Assembly: GCF_002407605.1 (NCBI RefSeq)
Contig: NZ_NXGV01000001.1
Location: 680,895-744,894, forward strand
DNA length: 64,000 nt
Reading direction: 5' to 3'
Source: Marinobacter sp. ANT_B65
GTDB lineage: Bacteria; Pseudomonadota; Gammaproteobacteria; Pseudomonadales; Oleiphilaceae
The notes under the pieces were generated by a model. It ran no database searches and was not told where the DNA came from. It saw only the letters and a list, made by a program, of their open reading frames with translations. This document shows, in pieces, positions 33,572 through 43,060 of this stretch (position 1 is its first letter; every line of letters begins with the position of its first letter). The translations under genes were made by a program, and so were the position numbers.

Positions 33572-36372
33572 TACACGCCCTCCTTTTGACTCTTGATGGC
33601 AGAGTGAGGCGATAGCCGGCCAATGCTGACGAGTGCCAGCAGGGTGGCGCCAATTACTGCCAGGTAAACGCCCAGGTCAAACACCAGTGCCGAGGCAACT
33701 TCGAATTTGCCTACAACCGGCCAGGTAATATAGCCAAATGCGGTTGTCAGGAAGGGGTAGCCGAAGGCCAGACTGCCGGCTCCGGCAACGGTCGCAAACA
33801 ACAGCCCGAGACCAATAACGTTATGGTACCGGAAGGGAATGCGATCCTGAGTCCAGATCATGCCACTGGCGATGTACTGAAGAATCAGTGCGACCGAAGT
33901 AATCAGGCCAGCGATAAAACCACCGCCAGGAAGGTTGTGTCCGCGCAGGAAAATATAGGCAGAGACCAGAAGTGCCAGTGGCAGCATGGGCCGGGCAATC
34001 TGCCTTAGCATCAACGGGTACTGATCACGTGTCCAGGCATGGCCCAAACCATCTCCCGGGGGAGGGGTTAAGGCTGTGTTTTTAAGCATGGAGTAAATGC
34101 CAAGCGCCGCAATAGCCAGTACGGTTATTTCGCCTAAAGTGTCGAAGCCCCGGAAGTCGACCAGAATCACGTTGACTACGTTGGTTCCACCGCCCCCCGG
34201 CTTGCTGTTTTCCAGGAAGAATTCAGAAATGCTACTGAACGGTTGGGTGAGCATCGTCAGTGTTATCAGGGTCATCCCCGTGCCAACTGCAAGAGCAATC
34301 AGAATGTCGCGGATACGCTGAGTTCCTGAACTCTCCATGGGCGTCCAGGATGGCATGTAATAGAGCGCAAGCATCAACAGAACAATGGTGACAACTTCCA
34401 CGGAGAGCTGCGTCATGGCCAGGTCCGGGGCGGAGAAGCGCGCAAACGCCAACGCCACTATCAGGCCGACAACACTCAGTAGTATCAGTGCAAAAAAGCG
34501 CTCCCGATGCCAGACGACCGTTGCCAGTGCAGCTATGATCAGCACACCGGCCGCTATCGCCGTGGGCCAGTCAACGGGGCTCAGCCCATTCTCGCCGACA
34601 TAAATGCCGTTGTCAGCGAGGGGCAGAGCGGTTACAGCAATAACGCTCAGAACCAGTAGCATGGCGTAGCGTTGCAGAGAGCCATTTTCGACCCACCCGG
34701 TAAAGCGGTTTGCCAGATTTACAACCTTTGATACCAAAGCCTCAAACACGGCTTTTTCATCGATTTCCCGGAAACGGGCATGGAAAGCGAAAAAGCGCTT
34801 GCGCTGGCTGTACATAAGCAGGCCGCCGAAGAAGGCCATGAAGCTCATCAGCAGGGGCAGATTAAAGCCGTGGATAATCGCCAGCTGATAATCGGGTACA
34901 TTGCCGCCTAAGGTTGCAGATGCCGCTGAATATAACAGCGGCCCTACGGACACTGCGGGAAATACGCCCACCATGATGCAGGCGAACACAAGAATCTCCA
35001 CCGGGATTTTCATGTAACGGGGGGGCTCATGGGGCGGATATTTAGGCAGATCCACGGGTTTCCCGTTGAAGAAAACGTCGTGAATGAAGCGGGCCGAGTA
35101 GGCGACGGCGAAGATGCCTGCCAAGGTGGCGACAATCGGCGGAAGCCAGGCCCAGAGGCCGGGAAGGTTGAGCTGCAGGGACTCGGCAAAGAACATTTCC
35201 TTGCTGAGGAAGCCGTTCAGCAGAGGGACACCGGCCATGGACGAGGCGGCAACCATTGCCAGAGTGGCTGTGTGGGGCATGTAGCGCCAAAGCCCGTTGA
35301 TCCTGCGCATATCCCGGGTGCCGGTTTCATGATCAATGATGCCCGCTGCCATGAACAGTGATGCTTTGAAGGTTGCGTGGTTGATTACATGGAATATGGC
35401 AGCAACTGCGGCCAACTGGGTACCCATGCCCAGAAGCAGCGTGATCAGGCCCAGGTGGCTGACGGTCGAATACGCGAGCAGCCCCTTGAGGTCGTGCTTG
35501 AACATAGCGATATAAGCGCCCAGCAGCATGGTTGCCATGCCGGTGAAGCTGACCATATAGAACCATTGTTCAGTTCCAGCCAGCGCAGGATAAAGGCGTG
35601 CCATCAGAAATATGCCAGCCTTGACCATGGTGGCAGAGTGCAGGTAAGCAGAGATCGGAGTGGGCGCCTGCATGGCATGGGGCAGCCAGAAGTGGAAAGG
35701 GAACTGGGCGGATTTTGTGAAGGCCCCGAGCAGAACCAGGGTCAGTGCCACCGGGTACAGGGCGTGGGCTTTTATCTGATCGCCGGCAGCGAGTACATCA
35801 TCCAGTTCAAAACTACCGACAATATTGCCGATGAGGAGAATGCCGGCCAGCAGGGCCAGACCGCCGCCGCCGGTTACCGCCAGTGCCATCCTGGCACCGC
35901 GGCGTGCGTCCTGTTTGTGAGTCCAGAAACTGATCAGAAGGAATGAGGTCAGGCTGGTGAGCTCCCAGAAAATGAGCATCAGCAACAGGTTGCCAGAAAG
36001 GACTATGCCCAGCATTGAACCTTTGAAACACAGGAGCAGGGAGTAGAACTTGGCGACATTCTCTTTTGCTTTCAGGTAATAGTGAGCATAGAGAATGATC
36101 AGGAGGCCGATAATCAGTATCAGCAGTGCGAACAACAGGGCCAGCCCGTCAAGCCGGAAACTGAAAGAAAGCCCGAGAACAGGAAGCCACTCATAGCTGT
36201 GCACTACGGTGCCGCCAGCAGCAAGAACAGACCAGTGTGGAAACAGCGCTGCCAGAGCAATCAGCGCAGGAACAGATGATGCTATTGCAATAGCGGTTCG
36301 CCCTCCCTGGGCAAACAGGGGCGCCGCGATGGCACCCAGAAACGGCAGTAGTACAACCAGCGGTAGCGACAT
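33571..36372 (-). CDS. mrpA: Mrp antiporter fused subunits A and B
   Basis: 933 residues: a NuoL-like N-terminal part (about 1-500) with FWELTSLTSFLLISFWTHK (about 136-154) and PFHFWLPHAMQAPTPISAYL (about 223-242), an MrpA-specific middle, and a C-terminal MnhB-type domain (about 795-925) with YIFLRGHNLPGGGFIAGLI. Fusion of A and B defines the group-2 (PhaA'-type) Mrp operon. First gene of the operon; the order A/B-C-D-E-F-G with overlaps indicates one transcript. The complex exports Na+ in exchange for H+. Confidence 0.95.
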   Translation of the reverse strand: MSLPLVVLLPFLGAIAAPLFAQGGRTAIAIASSVPALIALAALFPHWSVLAAGGTVVHSYEWLPVLGLSFSFRLDGLALLFALLILIIGLLIILYAHYYLKAKENVAKFYSLLLCFKGSMLGIVLSGNLLLMLIFWELTSLTSFLLISFWTHKQDARRGARMALAVTGGGGLALLAGILLIGNIVGSFELDDVLAAGDQIKAHALYPVALTLVLLGAFTKSAQFPFHFWLPHAMQAPTPISAYLHSATMVKAGIFLMARLYPALAGTEQWFYMVSFTGMATMLLGAYIAMFKHDLKGLLAYSTVSHLGLITLLLGMGTQLAAVAAIFHVINHATFKASLFMAAGIIDHETGTRDMRRINGLWRYMPHTATLAMVAASSMAGVPLLNGFLSKEMFFAESLQLNLPGLWAWLPPIVATLAGIFAVAYSARFIHDVFFNGKPVDLPKYPPHEPPRYMKIPVEILVFACIMVGVFPAVSVGPLLYSAASATLGGNVPDYQLAIIHGFNLPLLMSFMAFFGGLLMYSQRKRFFAFHARFREIDEKAVFEALVSKVVNLANRFTGWVENGSLQRYAMLLVLSVIAVTALPLADNGIYVGENGLSPVDWPTAIAAGVLIIAALATVVWHRERFFALILLSVVGLIVALAFARFSAPDLAMTQLSVEVVTIVLLMLALYYMPSWTPMESSGTQRIRDILIALAVGTGMTLITLTMLTQPFSSISEFFLENSKPGGGGTNVVNVILVDFRGFDTLGEITVLAIAALGIYSMLKNTALTPPPGDGLGHAWTRDQYPLMLRQIARPMLPLALLVSAYIFLRGHNLPGGGFIAGLITSVALILQYIASGMIWTQDRIPFRYHNVIGLGLLFATVAGAGSLAFGYPFLTTAFGYITWPVVGKFEVASALVFDLGVYLAVIGATLLALVSIGRLSPHSAIKSQKEGV

Positions 36373-36756
36373 CGCAACCTCGTTAGCGGCTTTCTTTTTT
36401 ATGAATGGATGTGGCGTATAAGCCTGAGTCTAGTCCCCGCTCAGTCACCTTGCATAAGTTACAGCCAGGCGGTCATGGAGAGTGACAGCAGTTGAATCAG
36501 CGGGAGGCTGGCGGGTCTGGGAAATAAGGTAAACGCCCGCGATGCCGCGCGATGTCAGCGGTAATAGGGGGGCGGTTGCTTTGCATGCAGCCGAAGGACC
36601 TTGCGGTCATGGTTGCTCCGTTAGTAAAACCTGGAAACTGATAATACGTGCCCGGGCTCGCAGGTCAAGTCAACTTGTGATGAATCAAGTGCCGGCGTAG
36701 TCCTGAAAAGTGACGCGAAGGGGCACTATAAGGCAATTTTATGCAGATCTTTAGTA
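36373..36756. other. Intergenic region upstream of the mrp operon
   Basis: 384 bases without a convincing gene, terminator or clear promoter. The mrp promoter should lie here. A 29-codon minus-strand frame near 36580 lacks an RBS and was not accepted. Confidence 0.55.
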
Positions 36757-36921
36757 TCATCGGGCCGATTTAAGTGCTTTGAAAATGGCTTCAGCCTCAG
36801 CCTCCAGAACCTGATTTCGCAGGCTGTGACCCTGGCGGCTGGCCTGCTCAATCTGTTCCAGCTTCATGTTGTACAGACGGTTCAGAACTTCAAACTGTGT
36901 TTGTTGAGTTGATACGGTCAT
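36757..36921 (-). CDS. Small helical hypothetical protein, 54 residues
   Basis: ATG at 36921 has GGGAGAGAG ending three to four bases upstream, which favours it over an in-frame ATG at 36942. The product (MTVSTQQTQFEVLNRLYNMK...) is rich in Glu, Gln and Leu and probably one long amphipathic helix (NRLYNMKLEQIEQASRQGHS onward). No family recognised, no membrane segment. It stands alone, divergent from the acyl-CoA dehydrogenase. Confidence 0.6.
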   Translation of the reverse strand: MTVSTQQTQFEVLNRLYNMKLEQIEQASRQGHSLRNQVLEAEAEAIFKALKSAR

Positions 36922-37131
36922 GGTCTCTCTCCCATATGGCACCTGTCAGTATACTTTACGGAAACATCCGGACAGTGGCCTTTGGGACAATCTGATGCAT
37001 AACCCGGGCCAGATGAGAGCTGGAGGATTTGGCCATGGAGATGTCACAAACGCCGGTTCCCACGAAAACCCGGTTGTGAGAGCCTGTACTCAACCATAAA
37101 TGCTCCAGTCAGCCACAAGGAAGCTGCATAA

Positions 37132-38934
37132 ATGACCGATACTCTGATAGACCGCCGCGACCTGGCGTTCCAGCTATACGAAGTTCTTGATACAGAAACC
37201 TTGATCAGTCGTGACCGTTTCAGTGAACACAGTCGCGATACCTTCGATGCTGTCATTGAAACTGCCGATAAAATGGCGCGGGAAAAATTTGCCAGTCATA
37301 ACAGCGCAGCTGATAAAGACGAACCGAGGTTCGTTAACGGCCAGGTAGAAATGCTGCCCGAAGTAAAGCAGGCCTTCGACGCATACGCCGCCGCCGGTTT
37401 TATTGCAGGTCGCTACGATTATGAACTGGGGGGCATGCAGCTTCCTGAAAGTGTGATGGCTGCCTGTAATGGCTTCTTTACAGCCGCTAACCCGGGAACC
37501 GCAGGCTATCCTTTTCTGACCGCCGCTGCCGCCAACCTCATTCGGGTTTTCGGCAACGAATCTCAGAAGAGCAGCTTCCTGCCTAACATGCTAAGCGGCC
37601 GTTATTCCGGAACCATGGCACTCACCGAGCCCCATGCCGGGTCGTCGCTGGCAGACATCCGCACCTCCGCCACGCCAACGGACGATGGCCACTACCTGAT
37701 CAAAGGCGCGAAAATTTACATCTCCGGAGGTGAACAGAGCATTACTGAAAACATTGTTCACATGGTGCTCGCCAAAATCAAAGGCGCTCCGGCCGGTGTA
37801 AAGGGTATCTCCCTGTTCATCGTTCCCAAGTTCCGCGTAGACAGCGATGGTAATCCGATGGACCGCAATGGCGTCAGTCTTGCCGGTTTGATTCACAAAC
37901 TTGGTTACCGCGGCACTACTTCCACAGCGCTTAGTTTCGGTGACGATGCGCCCTGCCATGGCTATCTGGTGGGCGAGCCCCATCAGGGTTTGAAATACAT
38001 GTTCCAGATGATGAACGAAGCCCGGGTTGGTGTTGGCTTTGGTGCGGCAGTGATCGGCTATCGCGGATATATGCATAGTCTGGAATACGCAAAAGACCGG
38101 TTGCAAGGCCGCAAGGCTTCCGAAAAGAACCCGGAAAGCCCCCAGGTGCCGATCATTGAGCACGCTGACGTGCGCCGGATGCTGCTGGCGCAAAAAGCCT
38201 ACAGTGAAGGCGGGCTGGCACTTTGCCTGTATGGCGCCCGGCTGATGGACGATCAGCACACCCACCCGGATGAACAAAAGCGCAAAGAAGTTGGCAAGCT
38301 GCTTGATCTGCTTACGCCTATCATCAAGACCTGGCCTTCCGAGCATGGCCCGAAAGCAAACGACCTGGCCATCCAGGTATACGGCGGTGCCGGTTACACC
38401 CGGGAATACCCTGTGGAGCAGTGCTGGCGTGACAACCGACTGAACCCGATTCACGAAGGCACCACCGGCATTCAGGGCCTGGATTTGCTTGGCCGTAAAA
38501 TCTGGCAGGATCAGAGCCATGGCTTGCAACTGCTGATGCAGGAAATGCAGGTAGATCTGGAGGCAGCGACAACTGATCGTTGTCAGCAATGGGCGTTGTC
38601 ACTGAGTGAAACCCTGCAGCAGGCTGTCAAAGTTACCCAGAGCCTGGGTAAATCCCTCATGGGCGGCGAGGTGGATAAAACTCTCGCAAATGCCTCCTGC
38701 TATCTGCATCTGTTTGGTCATATCATCGTAGCCTGGATGTGGCTGCGCCAGGCCAACGCCGCCGCCCGGACACTGGCGTCTGCAAGCAGTGATGACGAGC
38801 GTAATTTCTACCAGGGAAAACTCCAGGCCGCCCAGTACTTCTTCCATTGGGAATTGCCGACAGTTGCCCAGGACCTGGTGTTGTTGCGAAATATGGATGA
38901 TACCTGCCTGAACATGAAGACGGAGTGGTTCTGA
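37132..38934 (+). CDS. Acyl-CoA dehydrogenase
   Basis: 600 residues, the long form with an extra C-terminal domain as in DmdC and FadE-like paralogues. TMALTEPHAGSSLADIRTSA (about 161-180) binds FAD and substrate; the active-site Glu is in NRLNPIHEGTTGIQGLDLLG (about 436-455). It oxidises an acyl-CoA to the enoyl-CoA with FAD. It overlaps the enoyl-CoA hydratase gene by one base, so the pair performs the first two beta-oxidation steps. Length resembles the methylthiopropionyl-CoA dehydrogenase group, but substrate cannot be read from sequence. Confidence 0.9.
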   Translation: MTDTLIDRRDLAFQLYEVLDTETLISRDRFSEHSRDTFDAVIETADKMAREKFASHNSAADKDEPRFVNGQVEMLPEVKQAFDAYAAAGFIAGRYDYELGGMQLPESVMAACNGFFTAANPGTAGYPFLTAAAANLIRVFGNESQKSSFLPNMLSGRYSGTMALTEPHAGSSLADIRTSATPTDDGHYLIKGAKIYISGGEQSITENIVHMVLAKIKGAPAGVKGISLFIVPKFRVDSDGNPMDRNGVSLAGLIHKLGYRGTTSTALSFGDDAPCHGYLVGEPHQGLKYMFQMMNEARVGVGFGAAVIGYRGYMHSLEYAKDRLQGRKASEKNPESPQVPIIEHADVRRMLLAQKAYSEGGLALCLYGARLMDDQHTHPDEQKRKEVGKLLDLLTPIIKTWPSEHGPKANDLAIQVYGGAGYTREYPVEQCWRDNRLNPIHEGTTGIQGLDLLGRKIWQDQSHGLQLLMQEMQVDLEAATTDRCQQWALSLSETLQQAVKVTQSLGKSLMGGEVDKTLANASCYLHLFGHIIVAWMWLRQANAAARTLASASSDDERNFYQGKLQAAQYFFHWELPTVAQDLVLLRNMDDTCLNMKTEWF

Positions 38935-39713
38935 TGTCTTTGGTTAACGTCAAAAAGAAAGGTCATATTCTGCTCATAGGGCTAAATCGTCCGGAAAAAA
39001 TGAATGCCATGAACCGGGCTATGTATCATGAGATAGCTGCGGCCTATTATCAGCTGGAACACGATGAGGGCCTGAGAGTGGGGCTGATGTATGCGGAAGG
39101 CGATCACTTTACCAGCGGCCTGCAGCTGGATGACTGGTCAGGCGTGTTCGCAAACGGCAGTGGTATAGAGCCGGGTGAAGGCGAGCTGGATCCGTTTCAT
39201 ATAACCGGTGACGGCCTCAGTAAACCGGTTGTTTTCGCAGCTCAGGGTATCTGTTTCACCTGCGGTGTTGAAATGATGCTCAACACAGATGTCCGCGTAG
39301 CGGCCAAAGGCACTCGCTTTGCCCAGTTGGAAGTCAAACGCGGCATCTTTGCCTGTGGTGGCGCCACTATTCGCCTGCAACGTGAAATCGGCTGGGGTAA
39401 CGCTCAGCGTTATCTGCTGACAGGCGACGAATGGACGGCAGAGCAGGCTTATAACTGGGGCCTGATACAGGAACTGGTTGAGCCGGGCCAGCAGTTCAGT
39501 GCAGCTCTGGAAATTGCGGAGAAGATAGCCAATGCTGCACCGCTGGGTGTGCAAGGTAGTCTGAGATCGTCGAAAATTGCTGTAAGCGAAGGCCAGGAAG
39601 CGGCCAGGCAGAGGTTGTTCCCGGATTTGCAGCCAGTGATGGCAAGCGAAGATGTTAAAGAAGGTATTCAGTCATTCCTTGAAAGACGAAACGCAGTCTT
39701 CAAAGGAAGGTAA
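38934..39713 (+). CDS. Enoyl-CoA hydratase/isomerase
   Basis: 259 residues of the crotonase fold. LIGLNRPEKMNAMNRAMYHE (about 16-35) is the CoA-binding opening, DHFTSGLQLDDW (about 57) the first oxyanion-hole region and GICFTCGVEMMLNTDVRVAA (about 103-122) the second; AQLEVKRGIFACGGATIRL follows. Of the catalytic Glu pair one may be missing, as in many crotonase paralogues, so it could be an isomerase or another crotonase. Start ATG 38934 overlaps the stop of the dehydrogenase. Confidence 0.85.
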   Translation: MSLVNVKKKGHILLIGLNRPEKMNAMNRAMYHEIAAAYYQLEHDEGLRVGLMYAEGDHFTSGLQLDDWSGVFANGSGIEPGEGELDPFHITGDGLSKPVVFAAQGICFTCGVEMMLNTDVRVAAKGTRFAQLEVKRGIFACGGATIRLQREIGWGNAQRYLLTGDEWTAEQAYNWGLIQELVEPGQQFSAALEIAEKIANAAPLGVQGSLRSSKIAVSEGQEAARQRLFPDLQPVMASEDVKEGIQSFLERRNAVFKGR

Positions 39714-39903
39714 GACCAGCCACCCAAACTCCAAGCTGTCGAATGGCCCCTGGAGGGCTACTCGGCAGCATTTTCTGCACACCTCCCCCTGAACCCTGCC
39801 TCCGAAGACCGGTACAAAATGACAAAAAGCAATTAATTGGCAGAGTCTCAGGATCTGAACCAGACTTTCAGGACAAAACAATAAATATAAGGATGGACAG
39901 GCC

Positions 39904-40161
39904 ATGACAGCTCCGAATACTTCGTTTTCTGCAGCTCCCGGCGAGGTCCTTGAAAGGCTTCGGGAATATGTATCCAGTGCGCAGCTTCTGGAGATTGTGT
40001 ACCGCGACGGCGCAGGGCAGGTCTGTATGGCTCATGATGCAGTGCGTGATGTGTTCAGTCGGGCTGGTCAGGATTTTATTCTTCTCAGGCGTGGGATCAT
40101 GTTGCCGTTTGACCGGGTACTGATGCTTGACGGTCAGAGAATTTCTGGCGTGGCCGGTTAA
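39904..40161 (+). CDS. Small protein, possibly Rof-like (Sm fold)
   Basis: 85 residues. The pattern LLEIVYRDGAGQVCMAHDAV (about 28-47), followed by RAGQDFILLRRGIMLPFDRVLMLDGQRI, resembles the beta-strand spacing of the Rho inhibitor Rof/YaeO (strand, RDG turn, A-D, strand, D-R/K-I). No sequence identity strong enough to be sure. Starts from ATG 39904 with a modest RBS. Could equally be an unrelated small beta protein. Confidence 0.55.
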   Translation: MTAPNTSFSAAPGEVLERLREYVSSAQLLEIVYRDGAGQVCMAHDAVRDVFSRAGQDFILLRRGIMLPFDRVLMLDGQRISGVAG

Positions 40162-40251
40162 ATAAAAGGTAATCGGCAGGTAATTGTGTGGCACCGGACA
40201 TGTCCGTACCCTGTTTACGGTTGCAAACGTTTACCAACAGAGGGATATGTT

Positions 40252-40545
40252 ATGAACAAGTTAACTCTCAGCGCACTTCTTATGTTTTTGACTTTGGGGC
40301 TTGCTGCCTGCAGCTCCGAAGATAATGAGGGGGCCGATTTTGGCAAGGCCGCTGACAACGCTGAAGAAATGATGGACGATGCCGGCAACTCGGTCGAAGA
40401 GACCTACGAGGAAGCTACAGGCCAGGACGAAGGCGTAATGGGTGAAATGAAGGAAGGTGCTGAAAATGCCGGCGAAGAAATGGGCGATGCTGCTGAGGAT
40501 GCAGGCGACGCTATCGAAGAAGGTTATGATGAAATAACCAAATAA
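40252..40545 (+). CDS. Small acidic lipoprotein
   Basis: 97 residues. Lipoprotein signal MNKLTLSALLMFLTLGLAAC, with the acylated Cys at 20 in LAAC. The mature part is extremely acidic and made of irregular repeats (KAADNAEEMMDDAGNSVEE, EMKEGAENAGEEMGDAAEDA) that would form amphipathic helices. GAGGGA precedes the ATG. No family recognised; similar acidic helical lipoproteins are known from several genera. Confidence 0.75.
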   Translation: MNKLTLSALLMFLTLGLAACSSEDNEGADFGKAADNAEEMMDDAGNSVEETYEEATGQDEGVMGEMKEGAENAGEEMGDAAEDAGDAIEEGYDEITK

Positions 40546-40572
40546 GGTTCTTCGTTTTTAGATCCCGGAAGA

Positions 40573-40608
40573 GGGCGGCCATGAATTTTCAGGCCGCCCT
40601 TTTTGTTT
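40573..40608 (+). terminator. Intrinsic terminator
   Basis: GGGCGGCC (40573-40580) and GGCCGCCC (40592-40599) followed by TTTTTGTTTT, after the acidic lipoprotein gene. Confidence 0.93.
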
Positions 40609-40802
40609 TCAGGGAATCGGATCCGGTTTATTTATAACAGTACTGATCAGTCTGCAAGGCAGGAGTGGACCAGTTCTGAGTTGGCATCAGGATTAACCAT
40701 TCTGTCTTTTTAGTGTCTCTATATTGTCATGCTTCTCGCTAACACTGTGCTCTCGGAAACACACCCGTTTGTTGAGCATCGAGAGACAAAGAGAGACATA
40801 AC

Positions 40803-42833
40803 ATGGCCAAACATCACATAGATTCCAATTATCTGGACCCTGACTACGAACCGGTAGTTAACCATTCTGATAACACACCTTTTCATGAAGTTATGGCTGC
40901 CCGCATGCAGCGACGTACTGTTATGAAGGGTGGCGTAGGGGCTGCGTTGGCCAGCATCATGGGAGTTAGCCTTGCCGGTTGTGGCAGCAGTGATAGCAAA
41001 AGCTCCGGAACAACCGGGGGGAGCAGTTCGTCGTCAACCGAGCTGGGCTTCAAGGCTGTACCTGTCTCCAGCGCAAATACTGTAGTTGTTCCTGAGGGAT
41101 ACAGTTCCGAGGCATTCCTGCCCTGGGGAACACCGATCACCGGTTCCTATCCCGAATATCGTGCCGATGGCACCAATACCGGCGCCGAGCAGGAGCAGCA
41201 GGTAGGCATGCATCATGATGGCATGCACTTTTATCCGATTGATCTGAAGAGTGGCGGCAGTGCCTCTTCCGAAGGACTCCTGGTGATGAACCACGAGTAC
41301 ATTAACCAGAGCGCATTGCACGCTAATGGCGCTACTGATTCGGGTGATAACGGTGGTTTCCGCCCTGCTGATGAGGTCCGTAAGGAGATTGCGGCCCACG
41401 GTGTCTCGGTAGTGCACATCAAACAGAACAGCGAAGGTAAATGGGATGTCGTTTTCGGCAGCCCCTATAACCGTCGCATCACCGGTGGTACAGCTATGGA
41501 TCTCCGCGGGCCTGCTCGCGGATACAGCAAGCTGGTAACCCCATACAGCCTTAATGCCACTGAAACTCGTGGAACTCTGAATAACTGCTCTATGGGGCCT
41601 ACTCCCTGGGGCACATACCTGACCGCGGAAGAAAACTGGCATGGCTATTTCGCCACCAGTGCGGCAGACCGGCCCCGTGAGTATGTCCGTCATGGCGTGG
41701 GCAGCAGTTCCCGGTACGATTGGGAGCTGGCGGATAGCGGTCTGGATCAGTACGTGCGTTTTAACGTCACGCCACAGGATGGTGGCACAGCCGAGACGGA
41801 CTACCGGAATGAGGCCAACACCTTCGGCTATATGGTTGAGATCGACCCGTTTGCACCAGAGAGCAAGCCCCAGAAGCGCACAGCTCTTGGTCGGTTTGGC
41901 CACGAGGGTGTCATCTTCGCACCTGTTACGGAAGGTCAGCCGGTTGTCTGCTACTCAGGCGATGACTCCCGTTACGAATATATCTACAAATTTGTTACTG
42001 CCCGGCCCTACAACGCAGCCACGGCGAATGGTTCGTTGCTGGACGAAGGTACTCTGTACGTTGCCAGATTCAACGACGACGGCTCCGGCGAATGGCTTAC
42101 CCTGTCTCTGGATGATGCGGGTTTTGCATCCAAGGTGGCCGCTGCAGAAGGAACGGAAGTGGGCCGCAGTGGAATATTGTTTGCCGGTTTCGAAAACCAG
42201 GCCGATGTGATCGTCAATACCCGCCTTGCAGCTGATATTGCTGGCGCTACTCCGATGGATCGCCCTGAGTGGGGGGCTGTTGATCCCAACTCCGGGGAAG
42301 TGTATTTCACCCTGACGAACAACAGTCAGCGGACTGAAGCAGAAACTGACGCCGCGAATCCGATCGTGGAGAACCGCAACGGGCACATTATTCGTTGGAA
42401 GGAAGCTGGTAACGATCATGCCGCTACCGCATTCGAGTGGGATATTTTCGTGTTCGCAGGTGAGCAGGGAACGGAAACCTCTGTCGATGGCGATGTAGTT
42501 GTTTCTTTGACAGATGACAATATCTTCAACAGCCCGGACGGTCTCTGGTTTGACTACAATGGTGTCCTCTGGATCCAGACTGACGGTTACAGCAACGATA
42601 CCTACGGCAACCAGATGATGCTTGCAGCGAATCCGGAAACCCGGGAAATCCGCCGGTTCTTTGTTGGCCCTTCTGGATGTGAGGTTACTGGTGTAGTAAC
42701 GACTCCGGACAGCAAAACCATGTTTGTGAACATTCAGCACCCTCGAAGCAACTGGCCCAATGCCAGTGAGGACCGCCCCCGTGATGCCACTGTGATAGTT
42801 ACCCGTGACGACGGTGGTGTAATCGGCGCCTGA
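40803..42833 (+). CDS. PhoX-family (DUF839) protein, Tat-exported
   Basis: 676 residues. The signal region has a twin-arginine motif RRTVMKGG (about 37-44) followed by a hydrophobic stretch and a lipobox VSLAGC (Cys at about 60), so it should be a Tat-exported lipoprotein. The body belongs to DUF839: MGPTPWGTYLTAEENWHGYF (about 264-283), FGHEGVIFAPV (about 362) and YVARFNDDGSGEWLTLSLDD. PhoX members are calcium/iron-dependent phosphatases, but several relatives have other roles. A strong terminator follows the gene; a Pho box could not be shown. Confidence 0.85.
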   Translation: MAKHHIDSNYLDPDYEPVVNHSDNTPFHEVMAARMQRRTVMKGGVGAALASIMGVSLAGCGSSDSKSSGTTGGSSSSSTELGFKAVPVSSANTVVVPEGYSSEAFLPWGTPITGSYPEYRADGTNTGAEQEQQVGMHHDGMHFYPIDLKSGGSASSEGLLVMNHEYINQSALHANGATDSGDNGGFRPADEVRKEIAAHGVSVVHIKQNSEGKWDVVFGSPYNRRITGGTAMDLRGPARGYSKLVTPYSLNATETRGTLNNCSMGPTPWGTYLTAEENWHGYFATSAADRPREYVRHGVGSSSRYDWELADSGLDQYVRFNVTPQDGGTAETDYRNEANTFGYMVEIDPFAPESKPQKRTALGRFGHEGVIFAPVTEGQPVVCYSGDDSRYEYIYKFVTARPYNAATANGSLLDEGTLYVARFNDDGSGEWLTLSLDDAGFASKVAAAEGTEVGRSGILFAGFENQADVIVNTRLAADIAGATPMDRPEWGAVDPNSGEVYFTLTNNSQRTEAETDAANPIVENRNGHIIRWKEAGNDHAATAFEWDIFVFAGEQGTETSVDGDVVVSLTDDNIFNSPDGLWFDYNGVLWIQTDGYSNDTYGNQMMLAANPETREIRRFFVGPSGCEVTGVVTTPDSKTMFVNIQHPRSNWPNASEDRPRDATVIVTRDDGGVIGA

Positions 42834-42860
42834 TTTTCACTTTCAGACTGCCAGAAAATA

Positions 42861-42911
42861 CCGCAAACCCGGCCTGCATCGTAACTGTGTGAGCCGGGTT
42901 TGCGGTTTTTT
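42861..42911 (+). terminator. Intrinsic terminator
   Basis: CCGCAAACCCGGC (42861-42873) and GCCGGGTTTGCGG (42893-42905) form a 13-bp perfect stem followed by TTTTTT, after the PhoX-family gene. Confidence 0.93.
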
Positions 42912-42932
42912 GTTTCAGAAATGTATTCCCCC

Positions 42933-42940
42933 GCCGATAA
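42933..42940 (+). promoter_or_regulatory. Possible sigma-28 (FliA) -10 element
   Basis: GCCGATAA is the exact FliA -10 sequence, 120 bases before the chemotaxis receptor. The -35 region (TTCAGAA, about 42914) only partly matches TCAAG-type consensus. A single 8-mer match is weak on its own. Confidence 0.35.
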
Positions 42941-43060
42941 GCTGAAAAAATACACTAAAGTATCAGTTATTAATTTTTGGCTGTTCTCTAGTCTCCGATA
43001 GTCCGTTATGGCCTTAAATAACAAAATGTTTGCAAAAGCAACAATAAAGAAGAGGTTTGT

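Noticed and set aside
37591..38589. Open frame of 332 codons antisense to the acyl-CoA dehydrogenase
   Set aside because: Shadow of a conserved coding sequence; no RBS or domain.
40716..40745. Possible Pho box before the PhoX-family gene
   Set aside because: Only one heptamer resembles CTGTCAT (TTGTCAT) and the second repeat is missing.
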